Shown in pieces: positions 20,450-31,307 of a stretch of DNA of 64,000 nt. This DNA comes from Thinopyrum elongatum. Lineage: Eukaryota > Streptophyta > Magnoliopsida > Poales > Poaceae. The notes beneath the pieces are model-generated. The model was not told the origin of the DNA. It ran no database searches and saw nothing but the letters and a program-made list of their open reading frames with translations. Each line of letters opens with the position of its first letter. The first letter of the stretch is position 1. The stretch lies in contig CM022303.1 of assembly GCA_011799875.1 (NCBI GenBank), positions 549,957,368-550,021,367 on the forward strand, read 5' to 3'. The position numbers were made by a program, and so were the translations under genes.

Positions 20450-23140
20450 GTTCCTGTTTTGCTTTGAATAATTCATATATCCTCTGGTTAGATGTGTTTT
20501 TGTGTTTTAATTATTGTTTGTGCCAACTAAACCTTTGGGATGGCTTACGGTGATAGTTGATTCGATCTTGCTGAAAAACAGAAACTTTTTCGTCCAGTCA
20601 CAGAATTTTAATAATTAACTGGAGCGTTTAAAAACCCTGAATTTTTTATAAGAGATTTATATACAAATTTTCTATGTTTTTATAAATTTTCAGAATTTTT
20701 GGATTTACATAAGTATTAGAACAATTCGGATCTTCGCAGACTGTTCTATTTTTGACAGATTCTGTTTTCTTTGTGTTGTTTGCTTATTTTGATGAATCTA
20801 TGTGTAGTATCGGGGGGTATGAACCATGGAGAAGTTGGAATACAGTAGATATTACACCAATATAAATAAATAATGATTTAACAACAGTACCAAAAGTGGT
20901 GATTTATTTTCTTATACTAACGGAGCTTATGCGATTTTCTGTTGAGTTTTGTGTTGTGAAGTTTTCAAGTTTTGGGTAAGGATTTGATGGACTATGGAAT
21001 AAGGAGTGGCAAGAGCCTAAGCCTGGGGATGCCCAAGGCACCCCAAGGTAATATTCAAGGACAACCAAGAGCCTAAGCTTGGGGATGCCCCGGAAGGCAT
21101 CCCCTCTTTCGTCTTCGTCTATCGGTAACTTTACTTGAGGCTATATTTTTATTCACCACATGATATGTGTTTTGCTTGGAGCGTCTTGTATGATTTGAGT
21201 CTTTGATTTTTAGTTTGCCACAATTATCCTTGCTGTACACACCTTTTGAGAGAGACACGCATGAATCATGATTTATTAGAATACTCTATGTGCTTCACTT
21301 ATATCTTTTGAGCTAGGCAATTTTGCTCTAGTGCTTCACTTATATCTTTTTAGAGCACGGCGGTGGCTTTATTTTATAAAAAATATTGAACTCTCATGCT
21401 TCACTTATATTATTTTGAGAGTCTCTAAACAGCATGGTAATTTGCTTTGGTTATGAATTTAGTCCTAATATGATAGACATCCAAGAGGGATATAATAAAA
21501 ACTTTCACATAAAGTGCATTGAATACTATGAGAAGTTTGATTCCTTATGATTGTTTTGAGATATAAAGATGGTGGTATTAGAGTCATGCTAGTGAGTAAT
21601 TGTGAATTGGAGAAATACTTGTGTTAAGGTTTGTGAGTCCCGTAGCATGCACGTATGGTGAACCGTTATGTAATGAAGTTGGAGCATGAGATATTTTTTG
21701 ATTGTCTTCCTTATGAGTGGCGGTCGGGGACGAGCGATGGTCTTTTCCTACCAATCTATCCCCCTAGGAGCATGCGCGTAGTACTTTGTTTCGATGACTA
21801 ATAGATTTTTGCAATAAGGATGTGAGTTCTTTATGACTAATGTTGAGTCCATGGATTATACGCACTCTCACCCTTCCACCTTTGCTAGCCTCTCTAGTGC
21901 GGCGCAACTTTCGCCTGTACCATACACCCATCATATACCTTCCTCAAATCAGCCACCATACCTACCTATTATGGCATTTCAATAGCCATTCCGAGATATA
22001 TTGCCATGCAACTTTCCACCGTTCCATTTTATTATGACACGCTTCATCATTGTCATATTGCTTTGCATGATCATGTAGTTGACATCGTATTTGTGGCAAA
22101 GCCACCTTTCATAATTCTTTCATACATGTCACTCTTGATTCATTGCACATCCCAGTACACCGCCGGAGGCATTCATATAGAGTCATATTTTGTTCTAAGT
22201 ATCGAGTTGTAATTCTTGAGTTGTAAGTAAATAAAAGTGTGATGATCTTCATTATTAGAGCATTGTCCCATGTGAGGAAAAAAAGAGAGACCAAAAGGCC
22301 AAGCAAAAAAAAAGAAAGAAAAAAAGAGAAAAAAAATGAGAGAAAAAGAGAGAAGGGGCAATGCTACTATCCTTTTTCCACACTTGTGCTTCAAAGTAGC
22401 ACCATGATCTTCATGATAGAGAGTCTCCTATTTTGTCACTTTCATATACTAGTGGGAAATTTTCATTATAGAACTTGGCTTGTATATTCCAACGATGGGC
22501 TTCCTCAAATTGCCCTAGGTCTTCATGAGCAAGCAAATTGGATGCACACCCACTTAGTTTTCTTTTGAGCTTTCATACACTTATAGCTCTAGTGCATCCG
22601 TTGCATGGCAATCCCTACTCACTCACATTGATATCTATTGATGGGCACCTACATAGCCCGTTAATACGCCTAGTTGATGTGAGACTATCTCCTTCTTTTT
22701 TGTCTTCTCCACAACCACCATATTCTATTCCACCTATAGTGCTATGTCCATGGCTCACGCTCATGTATTGCGTGAAAGTTGAAAAGGTTTGAGAACACTA
22801 AAAGTATGAAACAATTGCTTGGCTTGTCATCGGGGTTGTGCATGATTTGAATATTTTGTGTGATGAAGATGGAGCATAGCCAGACTATATGATTTTGTAG
22901 GGATAAGCTTTCTTTGGCCATGTTATTTTGAGAAGACATAATTGCCTTGTTAGTATGCTTGAAGTATTATTGTTTTTATGTCAATATTAAACTTTTGTTT
23001 TGAATCTTATGGATTTGAACATTCATGCCACAATAAAGAAAATTACATGGATAAATATGTTAGGTAGCATTCCACATCAAAAATTCTATTTTTATCATTT
23101 ACCTACTCGAGGACAAGCAGGAATTAAGCTTGGGGATGCT
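20450..23140 (+). other. G2 non-coding internal region
   Basis: About 2.7 kb between the LINE and the 3' LTR with no reading frame that I can assign. It contains GAGCCTAAGC[C/T]TGGGGAT twice (21013-21030 and 21069-21086), resembling the true polypurine tract at 23125-23140. It also has three copies of a phrase around GCTTCACTTATATCTTTT (about 21290-21420) and a purine-rich run (22273-22358). It occupies the position where autonomous Athila elements carry pol and env-like genes. Confidence 0.75.
23123..23140 (+). promoter_or_regulatory. G2 polypurine tract
   Basis: ATTAAGCTTGGGGATGCT immediately before the 3' LTR start. The G2 core copies at 21013 and 21069 differ slightly. Confidence 0.75.
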
Positions 23141-24768
23141 TGATACGTCTCCAACGTATCTATACTTTTTGATTGTTCCATGCTATTATATTATCTATTT
23201 TGGATGTTTTATATGCATTATTATGCTATTTTATATTATTTTTGGGACTAACCTATTAACCTAGAGCCCAGTGCCAGTTTCTGTTTTTTCCTTGTTTTTG
23301 AGTTTCGCAGAAAAGGAATACCAAACGGAGTCCAAATGGAATAAAACTTTTGCGATGATTTTTCTTGGACCAGAAGACACCCCGGAGACTTGGAATTCAA
23401 GTCAGAAGAGCCACGAGGCGGCGACAAGGGGGGAGGGCGCGCCCCCTGCCTTGTGGGCCCCACATGACTCCACCGACCTACTTCTTCGTCCTATATATTC
23501 ACATATATTCCAAAACCCTCAGAAGCATCCACGAAAAGACTTTTCCACCACCGCAACCTTCTGTACCCGTGAGATCCCATCTAGGGACCTTTTCTGGCAC
23601 CCTGCCGGAGGGGGATTCGATCATGGAGGGCTTCTACATCAACTCTATTGCCCTTCCGATGAAGCGTGAGTAGTTTACCTCAGACCTACGGGTCCATAGC
23701 TAGTAGCTAGATGGCTTCTTCTCTCTCTTTGATTCTAAATACCATGTTCTCCTCGTTGTTCTTGGAGATCTATCCGATGTAATATTCTTTTGCGGTGTGT
23801 TTGTCGAGATCCGATGAATTGTGGATTTATGATCAGCTTATCTATGAATATTATTTGAATCTTCTCTGAATTCTTATATGCATGATTTGATATCTTTGTA
23901 ATTCTCTTCGAATTATCGGTTTGGTTTGGCCAACTAGATTGGTTTTTCTTGCAATGGGAGAAGTGCTTAGCTTTGGGTTCAATCTTGTGGTGTCCTTTCC
24001 CAGTGACAGTAGGGGCAGCAAGGCACGTATTGTATTGTTGCCATCGAGGATAAAAAGATGGGGTTTACATCATATTTCTTGAGTTTATTCCTCTACATCA
24101 TGTCATCTTACTTAATGCGTTACTCTGATCTTCATGAACTTAATACTCTAGATGCAGGCATGAGTCGGTCGATGTGTGGAGTAATAGTAGTAGATGCAGA
24201 ATCGTTTCGGTCTACTTGACACGGACGTGATGCCTATATTTCATAATCATTGCCTTGGATATTGTCATAACTTTGCGCTTTTCTATCAATTGCTCGACAG
24301 TAATTTGTTCACCCACCGTAATATTTGCTATCTTGAGAGAAGCCTCTAGTGAAACCTATGGCCCCCGGGTCTATTTTCCATCATATAAGTTTCCGATCTA
24401 CTATTTTCCATCATATAAGTTTCCGATCTACTATTTTCCATCATATTACTTTCTGATCTACTACTTTGCAATCTTTTATTTTCAGATCTATAAACCAAAA
24501 AACCCAAAAATATTTACTTTATCTTTTGTTTAGTTTTCCTATCTCTATCAGATCTCACTTTTGCAAGTAACCGTGAAGGGATTGACAACCCCTTTATCGC
24601 GTTGGGTGCAAGTTGTTTGATTGTTTGTGCAGGTGCTAGGTGATTTGTGCGTTGTCTCCTACTGGATTGATACCTTGGTTCTCTAACTGAGGGAACTACT
24701 TATCTCTACTTTGCTGCATCACTCTTTCCTCTTCAAGGGAAAAACCAACGCAAGCTCAAGAAGTAGCA
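23141..24768 (+). repeat. G2 3' LTR
   Basis: 1,628 bases from TGATACGTCTCC to AAGTAGCA. A GC-rich hairpin with GGGCGCGCCCC (23423-23457) sits just upstream of a TATA box (23492-23499) within the phrase CTCCACCGACC...TATATATTCACA. Three copies of a 30-base unit are at 24378-24467. The R/U5 part matches the broken 5' LTR at 11136-12132. Confidence 0.9.
23492..23499 (+). promoter_or_regulatory. TATA box of the G2 LTR
   Basis: TATATATT, about 35 bases downstream of the GC hairpin. The same arrangement (hairpin, GTGGG[T/C]CCCAC, CTCCACCGACC, TATA) is found in the G3 LTR. Confidence 0.65.
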
Positions 24769-25957
24769 CGTAGCTTTTTGATAGCAGGTTGCATGTCAAG
24801 TTGTGATCCAAATTCATATGGGGGCTAACTTCTAACAGAGCGGAGCAGAGGCCTGTCATCCGGAGGCTTGGGCCGATATGGATCAGTATGGACCTATGTC
24901 ACCACTGCAATATATATTTTTGTAAGCCGCTGCATGGGATAAGATCATCATTGTAAATCCCCGGTGTTTGTAACCTCTCTTCCGATATAGTGAAGTTTTA
25001 TTGGCTGGCGCCCATGATTTCCCCCACTTCTCATTAGAGGGATTTTCCACATTAAAATCATTTGTGTCATTTCGGTTGATTTGATCTTTTTCGTTTTCTT
25101 GCATGTCGTATCTCTACCATTGCAGTTTTTCGAAGACCAGTTGCAGCATCTCACCCGACACTAGGACCTCAACTTTGCCCGTCACAACTCCTGTGTCGCT
25201 GGCCATAGCTTTTCACCGGCCCGTTGCAGCTTTTAGGTGCGTGGTTGCAGCATGGGTAATGATCGCCGTTGTAGCACACATGGTCGGTGATTGCTTCGGT
25301 TCCAGCAACGGTGGCGACGACACATCGTGGGTTGCAGCCCCGCATTGCAACTTTTTGTGCATTGGTTGTAGCCTCCCTCCCCCTAGCTGACCTCTCTCAG
25401 CCTCTAGGACGACGCTCACCGCGGTGGCGCGCATGAAAACGATGGGGAAGAATAAGGAGAAGAGGGCTGTTCCACGTGGAAGGATGTGGCTTTTGGGTGT
25501 GAGCGCTACGCCTGTGACAGACGGGTCGACTGGGAAACATTTACCAACAAAAAATGTGACTCAAACTTCGCAAAATCGACTGAACTTCACTCGAAGTGAT
25601 TAAAACACGATTATAAAACTGCAAAAACATTATCGTCTTCCATGTAAATCTGAGAGTGGTTTTAGAAAAACTGGTTTAAATGGGTTGGTTTTTATTATGG
25701 GCTTGATTGGTTTAGGTCTTATTGGGCTGAGGCTTTCTTAAGTTTGGTTTGGTTTCGGTTTGGAGAGGAACCAGTTTGGGTATAGTTGGTTATGGGCTGA
25801 AACCGTTTGATGCATTATGGGCTACAAACTGTGGGTACAACCCGGTTCGCTGTATTGGTTCATTGCGTCCAGTTTCTCGTTCGTTGCCTCTCAGGCTCCC
25901 ACGCGCTGCCCCCTGTCTCTTCCCCCGCGCCGCCCCCGGCCCCCTGTCTCTTCCCCC
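24769..25957. other. Only stretch not clearly inside an element; degenerate
   Basis: About 1.2 kb between the G2 3' LTR and the Angela LTR. The first part holds a possible Copia LTR remnant (24880-25110). Then come about eight copies of TTGCAGC-like motifs in both exact and decayed form (25120-25380), followed by AT-rich sequence. A GGTTTGG/TGGGCT-rich segment follows (25680-25830), and the end is C-rich (25900-25957). No reading frame has recognisable homology, and no gene, tRNA or complete small transposon is visible. It may be the ancestral insertion target of both neighbours. Confidence 0.5.
24880..25110 (+). mobile_element. Possible Copia LTR remnant (U5-like)
   Basis: The segment includes GTGAAGTTTTATTGGCTGGC, a GCGCCC...TTTCCC stretch and AGAGGGATTTTCCAC, which together resemble the end of LTRs of several grass Copia families. 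No second LTR, primer site or duplication is visible, so this is a weak assignment from memory. Confidence 0.35.
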
Positions 25958-26082
25958 TGTTGGGGAACGTTGCATGGGAAACAAAAATTTTGCTACGCTC
26001 ACCAAGATCCAATCTAGGAGATGACCATCTACGAGAGGATAGATTGCATCTACATACCCTTGTAGATCGCTAAGCGGAAGCG

Positions 26083-26367
26083 TTAAGAAACGCGGTTGAT
26101 GTAGTCGAACGTCTTCGCGATCCAATCACGATCCGTCCCGTGAACTCCCGATCCAAGTGCCGAACGGACGGCACCTCCGCATTCAACACACGTACGGCTT
26201 GATGACGCCTTCACCTCCTCGATCCAGTGAGCGATGGTGAAGTAGTAGCTCGAGTCCTCCGGCAGCACGACGGCGTGGTGGCGGTGGTGGTGGCGGAATC
26301 TCAGCAGAGCTTCGCTAAGCACTACGGAGAGGAAGAGGGATGCGAGGAAGAGGAGAGGCAGCGCCAT
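26083..26367 (-). CDS. Short ORF in the Angela LTR leader with a signal-peptide-like start
   Basis: The ATG at 26367 is about 50 bases downstream of the TATA box and would be the first ATG of the element transcript. The 94-residue product begins MALPLLFLASLFLSVVLSEA, which looks like a secretion signal (short n-region, hydrophobic core, small residues before a possible cleavage site). A His/Arg-rich patch and a region with one CVEC pair follow. No homolog is recognised. Because it lies in the transcribed leader, it could act as an upstream ORF that reduces gag translation. It could also be chance: the frame is short and its conservation was not checked. Confidence 0.4.
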   Translation of the reverse strand: MALPLLFLASLFLSVVLSEALLRFRHHHRHHAVVLPEDSSYYFTIAHWIEEVKASSSRTCVECGGAVRSALGSGVHGTDRDWIAKTFDYINRVS

Positions 26368-26415
26368 GGCGTAGAAGGGTGCTTAAGGGGTGCGGCTGCC
26401 CTCTCTCTACCTCTC

Positions 26416-26423
26416 TATATATA
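26416..26423 (-). promoter_or_regulatory. TATA box of the Angela LTR
   Basis: TATATATA in the context CCCCTATATATAGAGAGG on the minus strand, in the expected LTR position. Confidence 0.75.
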
Positions 26424-27502
26424 GGGGAAGGGAGGAGGGGGTGGTGCCCCAAGGGTTTCCCCTGGGGGGCGGCGGCCAGGGCAGATGGGATCTCCCCTAG
26501 GGTGACTTGCCCCCCAAGCTGGGTGGAGGGAAACCCTAGAGGGGGCGCCCCACCTCTCCTGGTCACGTGGGAAAGGGTGAGGGGGGCGCACAGCCCCTTA
26601 GTGGGCTGGTTTGCCCCCTCCCCTTGGCCCATGGGGCCCCCCAACACTTGCCGGGACCCCCCGAAACCCCTTTCGGTCATGCTGGTCATCACCCGGTACC
26701 CCCGGAACACTTCCGGACTCCAATACCCTTCGTCCAATATATCAATCTTCACCTCCGGACCATTCCGGAGTTCCTCGTCATGTACGGGATCTCATCCGAG
26801 ACTCCGAACAACCTTCGGTAACCACCATAATGACTCAACTATACTTATATCGTCACCAAATGTTAAGTGTGTAGACCCTACGGGTTCGAGAACTATGCAG
26901 ACATGACCGAGACACCTCTACGGCCAATAACCAATAGCGGGACCTGGATGCCCATATTGGTTCCCACATATTCTACGAAGATCTTATCGGTCGAACCTCG
27001 ATGTCAAGGGTTCAGCTAATCACGTATGCAGTTCCCTTTGTCTATCGGTATGTTACTTGCCCGAGATTCGATCGTCGGTATCACCATACCTAGTTCAATC
27101 TTGTTACCGGCAAGTCTCTTTACTCGTTCCGTAATACAAGATCCCGTGACTAACTCATTGGTCACATTGCTTGCAAGCTCATTGTGATGCTGTATTACCG
27201 AGTGGGCCCTAAGATACCTCTCCGTCATACGGAGTGACAAATCCCAGTCTTGATCCATGCCAACTCAACAGACACCCTCAAAGATACCTGTAGAGCACCT
27301 TTATAGTCACCCAGTTACATTGCGACGTTTGGTACACACAAGGTACTCCTCCGGTGTCAGTGAGTTGCATGATCTCATGGTCATAGGAACATATACTTGA
27401 CATGCAGAAAACAATAGCAATAAACTTGACACGATCATATGCTACATTCATAGTTTGGGTCTTGTCCATCACATCATTCTCCTAATGATGTGATCCCATT
27501 AT

Positions 27503-27507
27503 CAAAT
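27503..27507. repeat. TE1 target-site duplication, left
   Basis: CAAAT, identical to 39287-39291. Confidence 0.92.
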
Positions 27508-30500
27508 TGTGACGCCCCAGATTTGACCGTACACTAATCATGCACGCAAATGTGTACGACCAAGATCAGGGACTCACGGGAAGATATCACAACACAACTC
27601 TAGACAGAAATTAAAATCATTCAAGCTTCATATTACAAGCCAGGGGCCTCGAGGGCTCGAATACATAAGCTCGAAAGCACAATAGTCAGTGGAAGCAACA
27701 ATATCTGAGTACAGACATAAGTTAAACAAGTTTGCCTTAAGAAGGCTAGCACAAATTAGCAACGATCGAAAAGGCAAGGCCTCCTGCCTGGGACCTCCTA
27801 ACTACTCCTCGAAGTCAAACTCCATGTAGAATCATCCTCGGGATCCTCTGGCTCCTGGACTCCATCATATGATCGCAATAACTGGGAAAGGGGGAAAAAG
27901 AAGTAGCAAAGCAACTGTGAGTACTCATCCAAAGTGCTCGCAAGCAAGGATCTACACTACATATGCATTGGTATCAATGAAATGGGTAGAATTTGTGGAC
28001 TGAACTGCAGAATGCCAGAATAAGAGGGGGATAGCTAGTCCTATCAAAGACTACGCTTTTGGCAGCCTCCATCTTGAAGCATATAGAAGAGAGTAGCAAG
28101 TGCATCAACAAGTAACAACGCATAGCATAATCCTACCAGGCAATCCTCCCCTAGTCGCCCTGTGGGAAAGCGATCACCGGGTTTTATCTGGAACTTGTAA
28201 GAGGTGTGTTTTATTAAGTATCTAGTTCTAGTTGTCATAAGGTCAAAGTACAACTCCGGGTCGTCCTTTTACCGAGGTACACGGCTATTCGAATAGATAA
28301 ACTTCCCTGTAGGGGTGCACCACATTTCCCAACATGCTCGATCCCTCTGGCCAGACACACTTTCCTAGGTCATGCCCGGCCTCGGAAGATCAACACGTCA
28401 CAGCCCTACCTAGGCTCAACAGAGAGGTCAGCACACCGGTCTAAATCCTAAGCGCGTAGGGGTCTGGGCCTATCGCCCATTGCACTCCTGCACGTTGCGA
28501 GGGCGGCCGGAAGCAGACCTAGCCTCCCTAATACAAGAGCAGGCGTTCCAGTCCAATCCGGCGCGCGCCGCTCAACCGTTGACGTCAAGAAGGCTTCGGC
28601 TGATACCACGACGTCGAGAGCCCATAACTGTTCCCACGTAGTTGGTTAGTGCGTATAGGCTCACAGCCAGACTCAGATCAAATACCAAGATCTCGTTAAG
28701 CGTGTTAATTGATGTAACCGCGGAAGCCGACCAGGGACTAGGCCCACCTGTCTCCTAGGTGGTCGCAACCTACCCTGTCGCTCCACCACAAAGTAACAAT
28801 CAGGGGGCTGTCGGGAACCCAGGCCCACCACTACCTGGGTGGAACCACCTGCCCCTTCAGCCCCCATCTCCGAACAGTAACATAAGTAATGTAAAAGTAT
28901 ATAGTATATGTACCCGTGATCACCTCTCGAAGTGATCACGGCCCAGTAGTATAGCATGGTAGACGGATAAGAATGTAGGGTCATTGATGTAATTCTAGCA
29001 ACCTATACTAAGCATTATGATTGCAGGTAAAGGTGGCAACAGTAGTAGCAAAGACAGGCTATGTAGTAGAATAGGATTAACCGAAAGCAGTATCAGCTAC
29101 ACTACTCTAATGCAAGCAGTAGAGGGAAAGAGTAGGCGATATCGGGATGAACAAGGGGGTTTTGCTTGCCTGGAAGCTCTGCTGAGAAGGAGGGGTCGTC
29201 AACACCGTAGTCGATCGGGGCAGCATCGGCGTCAGTCTCGAAGTCTAACGGAGAGAAGAGGGGGAAGAAACAATAAATACAATGCAAACAGGTGCATGAC
29301 ATGGCAATAAACGGCGCTAGGTGTGATCTAACGCGGTACTACACGATACTGGTGATGGGGGAAACATCCGGGAAAGTATTCCCGGTGTTAGGCATTTTTG
29401 GACAGACGAACCGGAGGGGGACGGTTGCAAGTTCGCTATGCTAGGGACGTGTGGCGGATGAATGGACTGCATATTCGGATTTGTCTCGTCGATCTGAGCA
29501 ACTTTCATGTACAAAGTATTTTCATCCGAGTTACGGATTATTCTATATGAATTTCCAAAGTTTTTTTTTTTGAAAATTCCTGGATTTGATATTAATTCGA
29601 AAATAAATATGAAAAGCTATGTGTACCCAACTGTGGGCTAGCCACAGCGGCTTATAGGTGGGACCAGAGGGTTGGGTTGACCCAGTCAACTTGACTGGTC
29701 AACATATGAACAGTGTAACTGGGTCCCACGTGCCATTATCTTTAGTTTTTTAAAAAATGGTATTAAACAGGGATGATCCCACATGTCATTTTCTTAGGCT
29801 AAATTAGCACTAATTTACTACTGTACTAACTAAGCCTAAACCTGACTTAAACAAGGGCTGGCCTTCATTGGCAAGAGCAAAAAGCAGCGGCAGTAGTACC
29901 TACGCAGGGAGCAGGCAGCGGCAACTAAGAGCAGCGGCAGCAAGCAATGTAGAGCAGCAGGAGAGAAGCCAAGCAGCAAGCCAGCAGCGCAGCATCGACA
30001 GCAGGCACCAGCGCCAGCGGTGGCAAGCGGCAAGAATGGCGGCCGATGCTCAGCAAGAAGCAACAGCAGTGGCAAGAGTACCAGCAAAGCAGTAGCAGTA
30101 GCAGCAAAGCAAAAGCAGCAGCAGCACGCGGGAGCGGCGGCAAGTGAGGGCACGCGCGCGACAGCGGCGCGGGTTGGCGAACAGGGGGCATGGCCGGTGT
30201 GAGGCTCGTAGGGGCGGCGCGCACAGGACACGGCCGCGGGCGCGATGCAGGGGATTTCGTGCGCAGCCGGTGCGTGACGAGCGTGAAGTTGACCGCGGTG
30301 GCTACGACATCTACGGCGACGAAAACAACATGGAGGAGATGGGGAAATGAGCGAGGCCTCACAGCGAAGGTCGGAGGCGACTCGGGGCAGTCGGAGGAGG
30401 TCGAGGATGACGGCGAGATGCGGCGGTCAGAGGAAGAAGAAGAAGACCGCATTGGCTACGCGGCTCCCCGGACTAATGAGGCGTCCTGAACGGAGGAAGT

Positions 30501-31307
30501 CGAGGGCGGTGGACCTCCTTGACAGGATCCCGCACGCCGGAGGGGCCGGTGGACGCGTTGACGACGAAGAGGCAACGGTCACCGTGGATCTTCCGAGCTC
30601 GGATTCGAGCAGTAGAGGAAGGGGGCGAGGGGGAAGTGAGCGGGGTTAGGGTTTGTGGGAGGGGAAGAGGTGGCCGGTGGTACCCTTATCCACGCCGGCG
30701 TCGGTCGGATGCTCGACACGTGGAGGATCCACGCCATGGACGCGGCGTGTGCGTCCAGCGCATCCCTGTGAACAGGAGGTCAAGGACGAGGTGATAGTGG
30801 GCTGGGCCAGGAGCAGTAGAGGTGATGGGCCAAGGGCACAGTGCCTCTGCTATTCCTTTCTTTTTATTATTACTTTTCTATTTTGTAATTTTCTCCTCTG
30901 TTTTGTATTTTGTTCTGCTAATATTTGATTTTTGTTAAATGTGAAAACTTGCACATAAATCTAGCATAATATTGGGGTGTTGCACAAAAAGTTTCAGAGC
31001 ATTTGGAAATGTTTAAATATTTTTAGAAATTGAAAAGGTCAAATATTTTGCTGCTGATCCTCTTAATTAATTACCAGGGGCAATTTGGGAATTCAAAAGA
31101 GGTTGGTTTCAGCATGATAATTACTTAGGGATTTTATGGGACATTACCAATATTTTTGTTTTACTGTTTGAAAACTTTTATTGTTTGCCGTGACTTTGAA
31201 TTTGAATTTGGACCGGTTTCGAATCAACGCGAGTTTAACAACAGTAATCGTGGTGACATGGAATCATTAGCAGGGAATTACTGTAGCATAATTATCTGGG
31301 TGTCACA
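27508..31307 (-). repeat. TE1 3' LTR (left)
   Basis: 3,800 bases, nearly identical by eye to 35467-39286. It includes a GCA/CAG-rich tract (29868-30130), a GC-rich segment (30130-30700), a cluster of W-box-like TTGAC motifs (29676-29704) and the LTR end at 31307 (GTGTCACA). Confidence 0.92.
29868..30130. repeat. CAG/GCA-rich tract in the TE1 LTR
   Basis: An imperfect run of GCAGCGGCAGC-type triplets, giving Ala/Gln-rich frames on one strand and Leu/Cys-rich frames on the other. The right LTR has the matching tract at about 37827-38110 with small differences. It is not assigned as coding. Confidence 0.75.

Larger units (their letters stand above)
11136..24768 (+). mobile_element. G2: Athila-lineage Gypsy retrotransposon, non-autonomous, with nested LINE
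   Basis: It comprises a partial 5' LTR (11136-12132), a tRNA-Asp primer site (12144-12161), a protease-type ORF (12369-13508), a long non-coding region interrupted by a LINE (13598-20433), a polypurine tract, and a complete 3' LTR (23141-24768, starting TGATACGTCTCCAACG). There is no reverse transcriptase, RNase H or integrase. Name candidates are the abundant Triticeae families Fatima, Sabrina or WHAM; I cannot separate them by eye. The 5' LTR start lies upstream of the Copia insertion and outside the window. The 3' flanking five bases are CGTAG. Confidence 0.85.
25958..27507 (-). repeat. Angela 3' LTR, larger piece
   Basis: Contains the TATA box (26416-26423), a short ORF (26083-26367) and the R/U5 end (25958 onwards). 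It continues at 39292-39510 beyond TE1. The five bases 27503-27507 (CAAAT) are the left TE1 target copy. Confidence 0.9.

Noticed and set aside
22273..22358. Purine-rich run as a regulatory or triplex element
   Set aside because: Interrupted by pyrimidines and in rapidly drifting non-coding sequence; no support beyond composition.
25749..26073. Short plus frames before the Angela LTR as a host gene exon
   Set aside because: They run across the LTR border and have C-rich low-complexity content.
29836..30794. Long frames in the TE1 LTR (also 37797-38937)
   Set aside because: Products of CAG/GCA-rich and GC-rich sequence (Leu/Cys or Ala/Gln runs) with no recognised fold.
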